Source of the DNA: Sphingomonas phyllosphaerae
GTDB lineage: Bacteria; Pseudomonadota; Alphaproteobacteria; Sphingomonadales; Sphingomonadaceae
Direction: 5' to 3'
Length of the DNA stretch: 64,000 nucleotides
NCBI GenBank assembly: GCA_036946405.1
Contig: JAQIJC010000001.1
Location: 3,237,501 to 3,301,500 of the forward strand
The notes under the pieces were generated by a model. That model was not told the DNA's origin and did no database searches. It saw only the letters and a list, made by a program, of their open reading frames with translations. The position numbers and the translations under genes were made by a program. This document shows, in pieces, positions 54,867-63,351 of the stretch (the first letter of the stretch is position 1; the number at the start of each line of letters is the position of its first letter).

Positions 54867-55871
54867 ATGACGGACAGACGATCGGTGATGGCTGGACTGG
54901 CCACGCTGGGTGCGGCGACGCCCGGGGCAGCAGCACCGCGTAGCGGCCCGGCGCTGATCGTCTCGACTTGGGATTTCGGTGCGGCGGCGAACGACGCTGC
55001 CTTTGCGGCGATGAAATCGGGCGGCTCGCTGCTCGACGCGGTCGAGACCGGAGCGAAGGTGCCGGAGGCGGATCCCAACAACCATTCGGTCGGGTATAGC
55101 GGGTATCCCGACCGCGACGGTCACGTCACGCTGGATGCGGTCATCATGGACGATGCCGGGGCGGTCGGCGCGGTGGCAGCGCTGGAGAATACCACCCACG
55201 CGATTTCGGTCGCGCGTCGCGTCATGGAGAAGACGCCGCACACCCTGCTGGTCGGCGAAGGCGCGACGCGCTTCGCCCGCGATCAGGGCTTTCCGCAGGA
55301 GAAGCTGCTGACCCCCGAAGCGGAACAGGCGTGGCGCGATTGGCTGAAGACCGCCAAATACCAGCCGGTCGCCAATAGCGAAACCGGCACGTACGGTACG
55401 CAGCGGCATGTGACCCCCGGCGGCGCGCTCGATCACGACACGATCGGCCTGCTCGCGCGCGACGCGGGCGGGCGGATGGCGGGGGCGTGCACCACTTCGG
55501 GCATGGCGTTCAAGATGCGCGGGCGCGTCGGCGATTCGCCTCAGGTCGGCGCGGGGCTATACGTCGAGCGCGGCATCGGCGGCGCGACCTCGACCGGGGT
55601 CGGCGAGGAAGTGACGCGCGTCTCGGGCAGCGCGCGGGTCGTGGCGTCGCTGCGCGCCGGCCTGTCGCCGCAGCGCGCCTGCGAGGAGGTGGTGCGCCAC
55701 ATCGCGACGCTGCGCGGCGACGCGATCAAGGGCGTGCAGGTCGGGTTCCTCGCGCTCGATCCGCGCGGCAACGTCGGGGCGTTCTGCCTGCTGCCCGGCT
55801 TCACCTATGCGGTCACCGACACCGCCGGGCGCACCATCGTCCACAAGGCGCCGTCGCTGTTCGCCTCATGA
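54867..55871 (+). CDS. N4-(beta-N-acetylglucosaminyl)-L-asparaginase family protein
   Basis: 334 residues, Ntn-hydrolase that cleaves the GlcNAc-Asn bond of glycopeptides. The autoproteolysis site is GALDHDTIGLLARD: Thr192 becomes the N-terminal nucleophile. TSGMAFKMRGRVGDSP (~211-226) and GIGGATSTGVGEE are conserved substrate loops. The N-terminus MTDRRSVMAGLATLGAA resembles a Tat signal, so it is probably periplasmic. Overlaps cutC (ATGA) and precedes the nag operon, suggesting glycan scavenging. Confidence 0.92.
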   Translation: MTDRRSVMAGLATLGAATPGAAAPRSGPALIVSTWDFGAAANDAAFAAMKSGGSLLDAVETGAKVPEADPNNHSVGYSGYPDRDGHVTLDAVIMDDAGAVGAVAALENTTHAISVARRVMEKTPHTLLVGEGATRFARDQGFPQEKLLTPEAEQAWRDWLKTAKYQPVANSETGTYGTQRHVTPGGALDHDTIGLLARDAGGRMAGACTTSGMAFKMRGRVGDSPQVGAGLYVERGIGGATSTGVGEEVTRVSGSARVVASLRAGLSPQRACEEVVRHIATLRGDAIKGVQVGFLALDPRGNVGAFCLLPGFTYAVTDTAGRTIVHKAPSLFAS

Positions 55872-56620
55872 CCCGCCGGCTGCTCGAGGTCTGCGTCGAG
55901 GATGCGCGCGGGGTCGCAGCGGCGGTCGCCGGTGGGGCGGATCGGATCGAATTGTGCGCGGCGCTCGATGTCGGCGGGCTGACACCGCCTGCGTCGCTGG
56001 TGCGCGCGGCGGCACAGGCACCGCTGCCCGTCCACCTGCTCGCGCGCCCACGCGCCGGCGGCTTCGTCCATGACGCCGCCGAGCGCGCCCTGGTTGCCGA
56101 CGATATCCGTATGGCTGCCGAGGCCGGGCTCGCCGGGGTGGTGATCGGCGCGAGCCTCTCCGACCATTCCCTCGACGCCGGAACGCTCGCCGCGTGGATC
56201 GCACTCGCCCGCGATCTCGGCACAGCGCGCGGGCAACCGCTGTCACTGACGCTGCACCGCGCCTTCGATCTCGCACCCGATATGACTGTCGCGCTGGAGG
56301 TCGCGGTCGCGCTGGGCTTCGATCGGATCCTCACCTCGGGTGGCCAGCCCCATGCCGTCGATGCGCTGCCGATGCTGACGACACTCGTGCAACGTGCCGC
56401 AGGGCGGATCGTGATCCTTGCCGGCAGCGGCCTGTCGGCGAAAACCCTGCCGGCAGTCCTGACGAGCGGCGTCACGGAAGTGCACGCATCGTGTCGCGCC
56501 GCGCTTGCCGAGCAGGACGCGACGCTCATGCGCTTCGGCTTCAGTCCGCCCGTCGCCAAAGCCACCGATGTGGCGACCGTCGCTGCTCTAGCAACGATGC
56601 TTCGCGCCGCAGAGACTTGA
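55868..56620 (+). CDS. cutC: CutC family protein
   Basis: 250 residues. TIM-barrel protein once linked to copper tolerance; the role is unsettled. LLEVCVEDARGVAAAVAGGADRIELCA at the N-terminus (~5-31; visible as LEVCVEDA and DRIELCAAL), TLHRAFDLAPDM (~137-148) and ILTSGGQPHAVDAL (~165-178) are family hallmarks. Adjacent cutC genes to glycan loci occur in other bacteria; here it is coupled to glycosylasparaginase. Followed by the nag promoter region. Confidence 0.9.
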   Translation: MTRRLLEVCVEDARGVAAAVAGGADRIELCAALDVGGLTPPASLVRAAAQAPLPVHLLARPRAGGFVHDAAERALVADDIRMAAEAGLAGVVIGASLSDHSLDAGTLAAWIALARDLGTARGQPLSLTLHRAFDLAPDMTVALEVAVALGFDRILTSGGQPHAVDALPMLTTLVQRAAGRIVILAGSGLSAKTLPAVLTSGVTEVHASCRAALAEQDATLMRFGFSPPVAKATDVATVAALATMLRAAET

Positions 56621-56645
56621 ATAATACCAATGTATGACTTAACCC
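56617..56645 (+). promoter_or_regulatory. Candidate nag promoter with operator-like half-site
   Basis: TTGAAT (56617-56622), 17-base spacer, TAACCC (56640-56645) form a weak sigma70-like pair. The spacer begins with AATACCAATG, which contains ATACCAAT, similar to half-sites of NagR/YvoA-type GntR regulators (TGGTnT). A GntR-type gene is convergent at the far end of the cluster. Evidence is positional only. Confidence 0.4.
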
Positions 56646-56658
56646 TGTCGGAACAGGG
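56643..56658 (+). promoter_or_regulatory. Small hairpin in nag leader
   Basis: CCCTGT-CGGA-ACAGGG, perfect six-base stem with tetraloop, 45 bases before the nagB-II start. No T-run; may stabilise the mRNA 5' end. Confidence 0.35.
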
Positions 56659-56703
56659 GAGCGGCACACCGGCCCGCACCGTTCGCGAGGGAAGCGCCAC
56701 CAC

Positions 56704-57738
56704 ATGCCCGACGCCGATCAGACGTTGATGTTCGCGGAGGCGCGCGAGTCCGCTGCCGCGGTCGCGCGAACGCTCGCCACCAATCGCGACACGCTGCGCG
56801 ACCTGGCACGCGACCTGCGCGCAACGCCGCCGGCGGTGGTCGTCACCTGCGCGCGCGGCTCATCGGATCATGCTGCCACTTATGGCAAATATCTGATCGA
56901 AACCTTCGTCGGCGTGCCGGTCGCCTCGGCTGCGCCATCGGTGGCGTCGGTGTACGAATCGGCGGTGAAGACCCCGGCCGCGCCCTTGTGCATCGCGATC
57001 TCGCAGAGCGGACGCAGCCCCGACCTGCTCGCCACCGTCGCCGCGCAAAAGGCCGCGGGCGCGCGGATCGTCGCGTTGGTCAACGACGCCACCTCGCCGC
57101 TCGCCGAAGCCGCCGATACGGTCGTGCCGCTGATGGCCGGGCCGGAAAAGTCGGTCGCCGCGACCAAATCGTACATCACCGCGCTCGCCGCACTGGCGCT
57201 GCTGGTTGCCGAATGGTCGGGCGACGAACGGCTGCGCGCGGCCGTGGAGACGCTCCCCGATCGGCTTGTCGCGGCATGGGCGCTCGACTGGAGCGAAGTG
57301 GTCGATCTGTTGGTCGATGCCAACAACCTGTTCGTGATCGGCCGCGGGCTCGGCTTCGGCGTCGCGCAGGAGGCCGCGCTCAAGCTCAAGGAAACCTGCG
57401 CGCTCCATGCCGAGGCGTTCAGCGCCGCCGAGGTCCGCCACGGCCCAATGGCGATCGTGAACGAAGGCTTCCCGCTGCTCGCCTTCGCCACCTCCGATGT
57501 GGCCGGTGACGGCGTGCGCGAGGCGGCGGCGGAGTTCGCGGCGCGCGGCGCGCGCGTCGCGCTCGCCGATGCGCGTGCGGATGCCGCCAGCCACCCGCCC
57601 GCGCTCGCCGATCACCCCGCGATCGAGCCGATCCTGACGATTCAGAGCTTCTATCGCATGGCGAACAATCTGTCGGTCGCGCGCGGGCTCGACCCGGACG
57701 CACCCCGTCATCTGAGCAAGGTCACCCGCACGCTATGA
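56704..57738 (+). CDS. nagB-II: Glucosamine-6-phosphate deaminase, SIS-domain type (NagB-II)
   Basis: 344 residues, two SIS domains and no glutaminase domain, so it is a deaminase/isomerase rather than GlmS. First SIS VVTCARGSSDHAATYGKYL (~47-65), ISQSGRSPDLLATV (~99-112) and KSYITALAAL; second SIS FVIGRGLGFGVAQEAALKLKET (~204-225) with AAEVRHGPMAIV. It would turn GlcN-6-P into fructose-6-P and ammonia. Coupled to nagA (ATGA). First gene of the nag operon. Confidence 0.88.
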   Translation: MPDADQTLMFAEARESAAAVARTLATNRDTLRDLARDLRATPPAVVVTCARGSSDHAATYGKYLIETFVGVPVASAAPSVASVYESAVKTPAAPLCIAISQSGRSPDLLATVAAQKAAGARIVALVNDATSPLAEAADTVVPLMAGPEKSVAATKSYITALAALALLVAEWSGDERLRAAVETLPDRLVAAWALDWSEVVDLLVDANNLFVIGRGLGFGVAQEAALKLKETCALHAEAFSAAEVRHGPMAIVNEGFPLLAFATSDVAGDGVREAAAEFAARGARVALADARADAASHPPALADHPAIEPILTIQSFYRMANNLSVARGLDPDAPRHLSKVTRTL

Positions 57739-58865
57739 CGCGGCACAGCTTTACCAACGGCCATATCGTCACCCCCGGCGGCACCTTGTCCGCCGCGACG
57801 ATCACGGTCGCGGACCAGATCATCAACGCGATCGACGCGCAGGTCGATGCCGGTGCCACCGATCTCGACGGCGGCTGGGTGATGCCCGGCTTCATCGACG
57901 TCCAGGTCAACGGCGGCGGCGGGGTGCTGTTCAACGACACGCCGACCGTCGACGGGCTGGCGACGATCGCGCGCGCGCACGCCCGCTACGGCACGACCGC
58001 CACGATGCCGACGCTCATCAGCGACACGCCCGACGTGATCGCGCGCGGGCTCGACGCGGTCGATGCCGCGATCGAGGCCGGCGTGCCGGGCGTGATCGGC
58101 ATCCATGTCGAAGGGCCTGTCATCAGCGTCGCACGCAAGGGCATCCACGATCCGGCGCGCTTCCGCCCGCTCGACGACGAGTTGCTCGCGCTGCTCACCG
58201 CGCCACGCCGCGGACGCGTGATGGTGACGCTCGCGCCCGAGCGCGTGACGACCGATCAGATCGCCGCGCTGGCCGCCGCGGGCGTGCGGGTCTGCCTCGG
58301 CCATACCGACGCCGATTACGCCACCGCCACCGCGGCGTTTGCCGCGGGTGCGACCGGGGTGACCCATCTGTTCAACGCGATGTCGCCGCTCGTGCACCGC
58401 GCGCCCGGTGTGGTCGGGGCAGCGCTCGCCAATGACGATGCGTGGTGCGGGATCATCGTCGACGGCTTCCATGTCGACGACGCCGCGCTGCGCATTGCGC
58501 TCCGCGCGCGTCCGGCCGACCGCTTCATGCTGGTGTCGGACGCGATGCCGTGCGTCGGGGCGGCGTCGAAGGACTTCGTGCTGCAGGGCAAGCCGATCCA
58601 CGTCGAGGACGGGCGCTGCGTCGGTGCCGACGGGACGCTCGCCGGATCGGACCTCGACATGGCGGGCGCGGTGCGCGGCGCGGTGACGCGGCTCGGGCTT
58701 ACCCCGGAGGCAGCGGCAGGGCTGGCGGCGACCAGCCCGGCGGCGTTCCTCGGCCTGTCCGACGAACGCGGCACGCTCGCAATCGGGCAGCGCGCCGACT
58801 GGGCGATCCTCACCCGCGACCTCTATCCCGCCAGCACCTGGATCGGCGCGCAGCCGGTCGCCTGA
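57735..58865 (+). CDS. nagA: N-acetylglucosamine-6-phosphate deacetylase
   Basis: 376 residues. Removes acetate from GlcNAc-6-P. GFIDVQVNGGGGVLFND (~54-70), IHVEGPVIS (metal Glu), CLGHTDADY and VTHLFNAMSPLVHRAPG (two metal His), DGFHVDD and LVSDAMPCVG (catalytic Asp) follow in the correct order. Cytoplasmic. Starts within the nagB-II stop; 24 bases before the PTS fusion gene. Confidence 0.95.
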   Translation: MTRHSFTNGHIVTPGGTLSAATITVADQIINAIDAQVDAGATDLDGGWVMPGFIDVQVNGGGGVLFNDTPTVDGLATIARAHARYGTTATMPTLISDTPDVIARGLDAVDAAIEAGVPGVIGIHVEGPVISVARKGIHDPARFRPLDDELLALLTAPRRGRVMVTLAPERVTTDQIAALAAAGVRVCLGHTDADYATATAAFAAGATGVTHLFNAMSPLVHRAPGVVGAALANDDAWCGIIVDGFHVDDAALRIALRARPADRFMLVSDAMPCVGAASKDFVLQGKPIHVEDGRCVGADGTLAGSDLDMAGAVRGAVTRLGLTPEAAAGLAATSPAAFLGLSDERGTLAIGQRADWAILTRDLYPASTWIGAQPVA

Positions 58866-58889
58866 CCCACGATCGTTTCCGGAGACGCC

Positions 58890-61367
58890 ATGGCTTTCCT
58901 CTCGCTCTACGCACCGCTCGATGGCTGGGCCTGCTCGCTCGACGACGTGCCCGACGCGGTGTTCGCGGAGCGGATGCTGGGCGACGGCGTGGCAATCGAC
59001 CCGACCGGCGACACGCTGGTCGCGCCATGCGACGCGCGAGTGATAACGGTGCAGCCGACCGGCCATGCGATCACGCTGCGCACCGCCGAGGGCGCGGAAC
59101 TGCTGATCCACATCGGGCTGGACACTGTCGGGCTGAAGGGTGCCGGGTTCGAAACATTGGTCGCGGCGGGCGATGCGGTGACGCGCGGGCAACCGCTGAT
59201 CCGCTTCGACCTCGACCGGATCGTCCGCGACGCGCGCGCGGCGGTCACGCCGATCGTCGTCACCAATGGCGACCGCTTCACGATCGCGCGCCGCGCGACC
59301 GGCGCGATCGTCGCGCTCGGCGATCCGGTCATGACGCTTACCGTGCTGGATGCGCAGGCGCAGCAGGCGGCGGGTGACGGCCCCGTGGCGTCGCGCACGA
59401 TCGTCGTGCCGCTGCCGCACGGCATCCACGCCCGCCCCGCCGCGCGCATCTCGGAGGTGGCGCGCGGCTTCGACGCGGTGGTGACGCTGGCCAAGGACGG
59501 CGAGCCGGTCGGCGCGACCAGCCCGATCGGTCTGCTGTCGCTGATCGTCGCGCACAACGACCGCGTCACGATCGCCGCGACCGGCGCACAGGCGGACGCG
59601 GCGGTCGAAGCGGTCGCCGAACTGATCCTCCACGGCATCAAGGAAGATGCCGCTCCCCCGGCGCCGCGCCCAGCCCCGCCTGCGCCACGCAACGTGCCCG
59701 AAGGCGCGCTCGCCGGCGTCACCGCTGCACCGGGGCTCGCGATCGGACCGGCATACCGCTGGCAGGTGACCGATCTGACCGTCGCCGCCAGCGGCAATGG
59801 CGTCGCCGCCGAGGAAGCGGCATTCGAGACCGCGCGCATCGGCCTGATCGCCGAACTGACCGAGCGTGCCGCCGCTGGCCCGGCCGGCGCGCGCGCAATC
59901 CTCGAGGCGCATGCCGCGATCCTCGACGATCCCAAGTTGATCGCGAACACGCTGATGGCGATCACGCGCGGCAACAGTGCGGCGCACGCCTGGCGGGAGG
60001 CGATCCGCCCGCAGGCCGATGCGTTGCGTGCCGGTGGCGACCCGCGGCTCGCCGAACGCGCCGACGACATGCTCGATCTCGAACGACAGCTGATCGCACG
60101 GCTGGTCGGCGCCGAAGAGGAAGCGGTAACGCTGCCGGATGGCGCGATCCTGCTCGCCGACGACCTGTTGCCGTCGCAGTTCATGGCGCTCGATCTCGAC
60201 CGTCTCGCCGGGCTCGCGATCGAACATGGCGGGCCGACCTCGCACGTCTCGATCCTCGCCGCGGCGCGCGGCGTACCGACACTGGTCGCGCTCGGCAGCG
60301 CATTACGTGCGGTCCCGGACGGGACGGTAGTGGTGCTCGACGCCAGCGCCGGCTGGCTCCACCCCGCCCCCTCCCCCGCGTTGCTCGCCGAGGCGCAGAC
60401 CCGCGTTACCGCCGCCGCGACCCGCCGCGCCGATGCGCTCGCGCGCGCCAATGAGGAATGCCGCACCGCCGACGGCACGCGGATCGAGCTTTTCGCCAAT
60501 TGCGGCTCGCCCGCGGACGCCGAGTTCGCGGTGCGCAACGGCGCGGAGGGCTGCGGGCTGCTCCGCACCGAATTGCTGTTCCTCGACCGCGACACCGCCC
60601 CGGACGTGGCCGAACAGACCGTCGATTATCAGGCGGTGGTCGACGCGCTCGACGGGCGACCATTGATCGTCCGTCTGCTCGACATCGGCGGCGACAAGCC
60701 CGCGCCCTATCTGCCGATCAACGGCGAGGAAAATCCCGCGCTCGGGCTACGCGGCGTCCGCGTCGTGCTCGCGCATCCGCACATCCTCGAGGATCAGCTC
60801 AAGGCGATCCTCGCGGTCCGCCCGCGCGGGCGCTGCCGGATCATGGTCCCGATGATCGCGGGCGTCGATGAATTGCTCAAGGTCCGCGCGGTCCTCGACC
60901 GGCTGACCGACGGCGCGCGAGACATCGAACTCGGCGTGATGGTCGAGACGCCCGCCGCCGCGATCGGTGCCGATCTGCTCGCCGCCGAGGCCGACTTCCT
61001 GTCGATCGGCACCAACGACCTGACGCAATACACATTGGCGATGGATCGCGGCAATGCAGCGGTCGCCGGCGCGCTCGATGGGCTTCACCCCGCCGTGCTG
61101 CGGCTGATCGGCGAGACGGTGCGCGGCGGCGCGCTCCGCCATCGCTGGACCGGCGTATGCGGCAGCCTCGCCTCCGATCCGCTCGCGGTGCCGATCCTGC
61201 TGGGGCTCGGCGTCACCGAATTGTCGGTCGCGCCGGCTGCGGTGCCGGAGATCAAGGCGCTGGTGCGCGACCTCGACCTGTCGGCGGCGCGCGACCATGC
61301 GCGCGCGGCGCTCGCCTGCCCGGACGCCGCCGCCGTCCGCCGCCTCGCACGGGAGTTTGCGCGATGA
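58890..61367 (+). CDS. nagF: PTS EIIA-HPr-EI fusion protein (GlcNAc-type NagF)
   Basis: 825 residues. Carries three phosphotransfer modules: EIIA(Glc-type), ~1-150, with LLIHIGLDTVGLKG; HPr, ~165-250, with PHGIHARPAARIS; enzyme I, ~270-825, with GGPTSHVSILAAARGVPTL, SIGTNDLTQYTLAMDRGN and CGSLASDP at the PEP site. Thus phosphate can pass from PEP to the transporter inside one polypeptide plus NagE. Ala/Pro-rich linkers join the modules. Overlaps nagE (ATGA). Confidence 0.95.
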   Translation: MAFLSLYAPLDGWACSLDDVPDAVFAERMLGDGVAIDPTGDTLVAPCDARVITVQPTGHAITLRTAEGAELLIHIGLDTVGLKGAGFETLVAAGDAVTRGQPLIRFDLDRIVRDARAAVTPIVVTNGDRFTIARRATGAIVALGDPVMTLTVLDAQAQQAAGDGPVASRTIVVPLPHGIHARPAARISEVARGFDAVVTLAKDGEPVGATSPIGLLSLIVAHNDRVTIAATGAQADAAVEAVAELILHGIKEDAAPPAPRPAPPAPRNVPEGALAGVTAAPGLAIGPAYRWQVTDLTVAASGNGVAAEEAAFETARIGLIAELTERAAAGPAGARAILEAHAAILDDPKLIANTLMAITRGNSAAHAWREAIRPQADALRAGGDPRLAERADDMLDLERQLIARLVGAEEEAVTLPDGAILLADDLLPSQFMALDLDRLAGLAIEHGGPTSHVSILAAARGVPTLVALGSALRAVPDGTVVVLDASAGWLHPAPSPALLAEAQTRVTAAATRRADALARANEECRTADGTRIELFANCGSPADAEFAVRNGAEGCGLLRTELLFLDRDTAPDVAEQTVDYQAVVDALDGRPLIVRLLDIGGDKPAPYLPINGEENPALGLRGVRVVLAHPHILEDQLKAILAVRPRGRCRIMVPMIAGVDELLKVRAVLDRLTDGARDIELGVMVETPAAAIGADLLAAEADFLSIGTNDLTQYTLAMDRGNAAVAGALDGLHPAVLRLIGETVRGGALRHRWTGVCGSLASDPLAVPILLGLGVTELSVAPAAVPEIKALVRDLDLSAARDHARAALACPDAAAVRRLAREFAR

Positions 61368-63070
61368 AGTCGATCCTCGGCACGCTACAGCCGCTCGGCC
61401 GCGCCTTGATGCTCCCGATCGCGGTGCTGCCGATCGCCGGGTTGCTGCTGCGGCTCGGCCAGCCCGACCTGCTGAACATCGCCTTCGTCAGCGCGGCGGG
61501 CGACGCGATCTTCTCGCACCTCGGGCTGCTGTTCGCGATCGGCGTCGCGACCGGCTTCGCACGCGACGGCAACGGCGCGGCGTGTCTGGCCGGCGTGGTC
61601 TGCTTCCTCGTCGCGACCGAAGCGGCCAAGGTGCTGCTGGTCGTCCCGCCCGAGGTCACCGCCGGGCTGACCGGCCCCTCGGCCGATCTGGCGATCGCGG
61701 CGTGGAAGGCGAAGGCGATCGCACGGCTCGACGTGCCGACGGGGATCATCTCCGGACTGGTCGGCGGCCTGTTCTACAATCGCTTCTCGACGATCAAGCT
61801 GCCCGAATATCTCGCCTTCTTCGGCGGGCGGCGCTTCGTGCCGATCGTCAGCGGGCTCGCCGGGTTGGTGCTCGCCGTCGTGATCGGCACCGGCTTCGCG
61901 GCGATCGCGGGCGGGATCGACCGGCTGAGCTACGGCATCGCCGCGTCGGGCGGCGCGGGGCTGTTCCTGTTCGGGCTGCTCAACCGGCTGCTGCTCGTCA
62001 CCGGTTTGCACCACCTGCTCAACAACATCGTGTGGTTCGTGATGGGCGACTATCACGGTAGCACCGGCGACCTGCGGCGCTTCTTCGCGGGCGATCCGAG
62101 TGCGGGCGCGTTCATGGCCGGGTTCTTCCCGGTGATGATGTTCGGCCTGCCTGCCGCCTGCCTCGCGATGTACCATGCCGCGCTGCCGGAGCGGCGCAAG
62201 GCGATCGGCGGGATGCTGTTCAGCCTCGCGCTCACCTCGATGCTGACCGGCGTGACCGAGCCGATCGAGTTCAGCTTCATGTTCCTCGCGCCGATCCTCT
62301 ATGCGGTCCACGCGGTGCTGACCGGCGCGTCGATGGCGCTGATGGACGCGCTGGGGGTGAAGCTCGGCTTCGGCTTCTCGGCGGGACTGCTCGACTACGT
62401 GCTGAACTTCCGGCTCGCGACCCGGCCGCTGCTGCTGCTCCCGGTCGGCGCGGTCTATTTCGCGCTCTATTACGGGCTGTTCCGCTTCTTCATCGCGCGC
62501 TTCGATCTCAAGACACCTGGCCGCGAGCCGGTCGAGGGCGAGGCTGCGGCGGCGGTGCCGGTGGCGGCGGGCGAGCGCGGCGCGGCCTATGCCCGCGCGC
62601 TGGGCGGGGCGGCCAACCTCGTCGAGGTCGGGGCGTGCACCACGCGGTTGCGGCTCAACGTCCGCGACCAGCAGGCAGTCGACGATGCCGCGCTCAAGGC
62701 GCTCGGCGCACGCGGGCTGATCCGCCCCTCGCCGACCGCGTTGCAGGTCGTGCTCGGCCCGATCGCCGATGTCGTCGCGGTCGAGATCCGCGATGCGCTC
62801 GCGGCCGGTGGGGTGACGGTCGCGGCGGTCAACGTCGTCGATGACGCCGCCGATGCACCGGTTGCGTTGTCAGGGCCCGCGCTGGCGGCGCTCGGCGGCG
62901 CAGCGAACGTGCGCGCGGCGAGCGTCCATCCGGGGCGCGTGCGGGTGACGCTGACGGAGGCGAAGGTCGACGAAGCGGCGCTGCGTACCTTGGGTGTCCG
63001 CGCGGTGGCGCGCCCGGCAGATGGCACGCTGCACCTGCTCGTCGCGGATGCGGCAGCGTTAACCGATTGA
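61364..63070 (+). CDS. nagE: PTS GlcNAc-specific EIICB with extra EIIB-like domain
   Basis: 568 residues. EIIC part (~1-400) with ten or so membrane segments (LLVTGLHHLLNNIVWFVMGDY, GVTEPIEFSFMFLAP) that moves and phosphorylates GlcNAc. EIIB (~410-490): LGGAANLVEVGACTTRLRL, phospho-Cys425. A further ~60 residues (LGGAANVRAASVHPGRVRV) repeats the EIIB pattern but has no Cys, so the second domain cannot carry phosphate by Cys. EIIA comes from NagF. Last gene of the operon, convergent with nagR. Confidence 0.94.
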   Translation: MKSILGTLQPLGRALMLPIAVLPIAGLLLRLGQPDLLNIAFVSAAGDAIFSHLGLLFAIGVATGFARDGNGAACLAGVVCFLVATEAAKVLLVVPPEVTAGLTGPSADLAIAAWKAKAIARLDVPTGIISGLVGGLFYNRFSTIKLPEYLAFFGGRRFVPIVSGLAGLVLAVVIGTGFAAIAGGIDRLSYGIAASGGAGLFLFGLLNRLLLVTGLHHLLNNIVWFVMGDYHGSTGDLRRFFAGDPSAGAFMAGFFPVMMFGLPAACLAMYHAALPERRKAIGGMLFSLALTSMLTGVTEPIEFSFMFLAPILYAVHAVLTGASMALMDALGVKLGFGFSAGLLDYVLNFRLATRPLLLLPVGAVYFALYYGLFRFFIARFDLKTPGREPVEGEAAAAVPVAAGERGAAYARALGGAANLVEVGACTTRLRLNVRDQQAVDDAALKALGARGLIRPSPTALQVVLGPIADVVAVEIRDALAAGGVTVAAVNVVDDAADAPVALSGPALAALGGAANVRAASVHPGRVRVTLTEAKVDEAALRTLGVRAVARPADGTLHLLVADAAALTD

Positions 63071-63072
63071 AC

Positions 63073-63341
63073 GTCACCCCGGACTAGAGCGTTACCGGAC
63101 CAAGTTGGATCATCGGCACGGAGGAGATTTTGGTGTGGTGCGAGGCGTGAGGAGGGAGCGATGCAAAAGCATCGTGACCGACGAGCAACGCGGCATCACA
63201 CCGAAAGCGCCCCGCCGCGCAGCGGTCGCCCGCAGGGCGATGACGGTGGTTCAACTTGGTCCGGTAACGCTCTAGATCCGGGGTCCCGCTTTTGCCTCAA
63301 GCGTGAAGAAGAAGCGGGGTCCCGGATCAAGTCCGGGACGA
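63073..63341. repeat. Dispersed palindromic repeat, family C (copy 5), interrupted
   Basis: gtcaccccggacta... at the left and gatccggggtcccgc...cccggatcaagtccgggacgac at the right make one family C unit that is split by a 186-base element. Removing the element and one TA restores ccccggactagatccgggg, close to copy 1. Confidence 0.85.
63087..63272. mobile_element. 186-base MITE-like element with 21-bp perfect terminal inverted repeats
   Basis: Ends gagcgttaccgg...aagttg (63087-63107) and caactt...ccggtaacgctc (63252-63272) are exact reverse complements over 21 bases. It is flanked by TA on both sides (within CTAG), the target of IS630/Tc1-type transposases. The inside has further imperfect symmetry (ttttggtgtggtgc with gcatcacaccgaaa) and gatgcaaaagcatc, and no ORF. 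Probably non-autonomous and moved in trans. Confidence 0.85.
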
Positions 63342-63351
63342 CGGATGGTGG

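Noticed and set aside
57708..60245. 845-residue open frame opposite nagA and nagF
   Set aside because: Antisense shadow; both sense genes have complete active-site motifs.
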